A stretch of 64,000 bases of DNA. Source: Streptomyces canus 299MFChir4.1 (GTDB taxonomy: Bacteria > Actinomycetota > Actinomycetes > Streptomycetales > Streptomycetaceae). How positions within the stretch are numbered: the stretch's first letter is position 1; every line of letters begins with the position of its first letter. Positions 63,646-64,000 of the stretch are shown here, piece after piece. The stretch covers positions 62,001 through 126,000 of the forward strand of contig NZ_KB911584.1 in assembly GCF_000383615.1 (NCBI RefSeq), in the 5' to 3' direction. Under the pieces are notes generated by a model, which was not told the origin of the DNA, did no database searches, and saw only the letters and a program-made list of their open reading frames with translations. Position numbers and translations under genes: made by a program.

Positions 63646-64000
63646 TCAGGCCATCCGCTCCGCCGCGCTCTTGATCGCCTCCCGGATGCGGAAGTAGGTC
63701 CCGCAGCGGCAGACGTTGGCGATCGCGTCGATGTCGGCGTCCGTGGGGTTCCTCGTGCGCTTGAGGAGGGCCACGGCCGCCATGATCTGGCCCGGCTGGC
63801 AGTAGCCGCACTGGGCCACGTCCTGTTCCAGCCAGGCTTCCTGGACGGGGTGCAGCCGGTCACCGTCGGCGAGACCCTCGATGGTGGTGACCTCACGGCC
63901 GGAGGCCTCGGAGACGGGGAGCACGCAGGGGTTGAAGGCCTCGCCGTCGAGGTGGCTGGTGCAGGCCTTGCAGACGTTGATCCCGCAGCCGTACTTGGGG
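63646..64000 (-). CDS. (2Fe-2S)-binding subunit of a molybdenum hydroxylase (IorA/CoxS type), 5' end outside window
   Basis: About 118 C-terminal residues are visible; the start lies beyond 64000. Both [2Fe-2S] sites can be seen: the plant-ferredoxin-like cluster in '[18 protein letters not shown]' with the later Cys in 'FNPCVLP', and the second cluster in '[19 protein letters not shown]' and '[15 protein letters not shown]'. This is the small subunit of xanthine dehydrogenase-family enzymes, closest to the two-subunit isoquinoline 1-oxidoreductase alpha type (about 150 residues). It passes electrons from a large molybdopterin subunit, which should lie beyond the window edge if upstream; none is downstream. 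Confidence 0.88.
   Translation of the reverse strand, partial: PKYGCGINVCKACTSHLDGEAFNPCVLPVSEASGREVTTIEGLADGDRLHPVQEAWLEQDVAQCGYCQPGQIMAAVALLKRTRNPTDADIDAIANVCRCGTYFRIREAIKSAAERMA

Overview
The window is high-GC actinobacterial DNA that reads as the core chromosome of a Streptomyces. The evidence is the gene order (sIHF-gmk-rpoZ-coaBC-metK, the pyrR-pyrB-pyrC-orf-carA-carB-pyrD-pyrF operon, aroC-aroK-aroB-...-efp-nusB), a bldD gene with its c-di-GMP signature, frequent GTG and TTG starts, and many 4-nt ATGA or GTGA overlaps. I see no rRNA, tRNA, CRISPR array, insertion sequence, prophage or attachment site.

Layout. 1-2.9 kb: the end of a P-loop kinase gene, a candidate small RNA, and an EccA-like AAA ATPase. 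2.9-5.3 kb: two paralogous CNNM/CBS membrane proteins. 5.5-10.5 kb: a riboflavin/histidine operon (ribE, a PnuC-like ribM, ribBA, ribH, hisE, hisG and a PH-domain membrane protein) read leftward behind an FMN riboswitch. 10.5-10.9 kb: a gene-free stretch with a DasR-type promoter and no gene behind it. 10.9-19.8 kb: a ROK repressor with a divergent MFS transporter, a thioesterase, an anchored GH6 glycosidase, a DUF5995 protein, a DavA/DavB-like lysine catabolic pair and a second MFS protein. 19.9-26.3 kb: a leftward operon for a four-gene ABC importer of the 2-aminoethylphosphonate/iron type plus an unusual HAD-EEP fusion enzyme, with a divergent GntR/UTRA regulator. 26.3-34 kb: an SRPBCC-like protein, an amino-acid permease with an Lrp regulator, two small proteins, GuaB1, a barstar/RNase Sa pair, a SorC-type regulator and rpe.

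34-46 kb: an MMPL transporter, rsmB, fmt, a small helix-turn-helix protein, a helicase-dead PriA, metK, coaBC, rpoZ, gmk and sIHF. 46-56 kb: the complete de novo UMP operon, with a PyrR-type RNA site over the pyrR ribosome binding site and a strong hairpin between carB and pyrD. 56-64 kb: bldD with its autoregulatory boxes, nusB, efp, an M24 peptidase homologue with altered metal ligands, a P-loop protein, aroB, aroK, aroC, and the end of a (2Fe-2S) oxidoreductase subunit gene.

The observations most worth following are: the HAD-EEP fusion tied to an importer; the ~70-nt sRNA candidate near position 544; the DasR-type promoter at 10607-10636 left without its (probably chitinase) gene; the cysteine-free lipoprotein RNase Sa with its barstar; the altered M24 active site; two unlinked small proteins sharing one helix-turn-helix motif; and a repeat that supplies the 3' end of the MMPL coding region.
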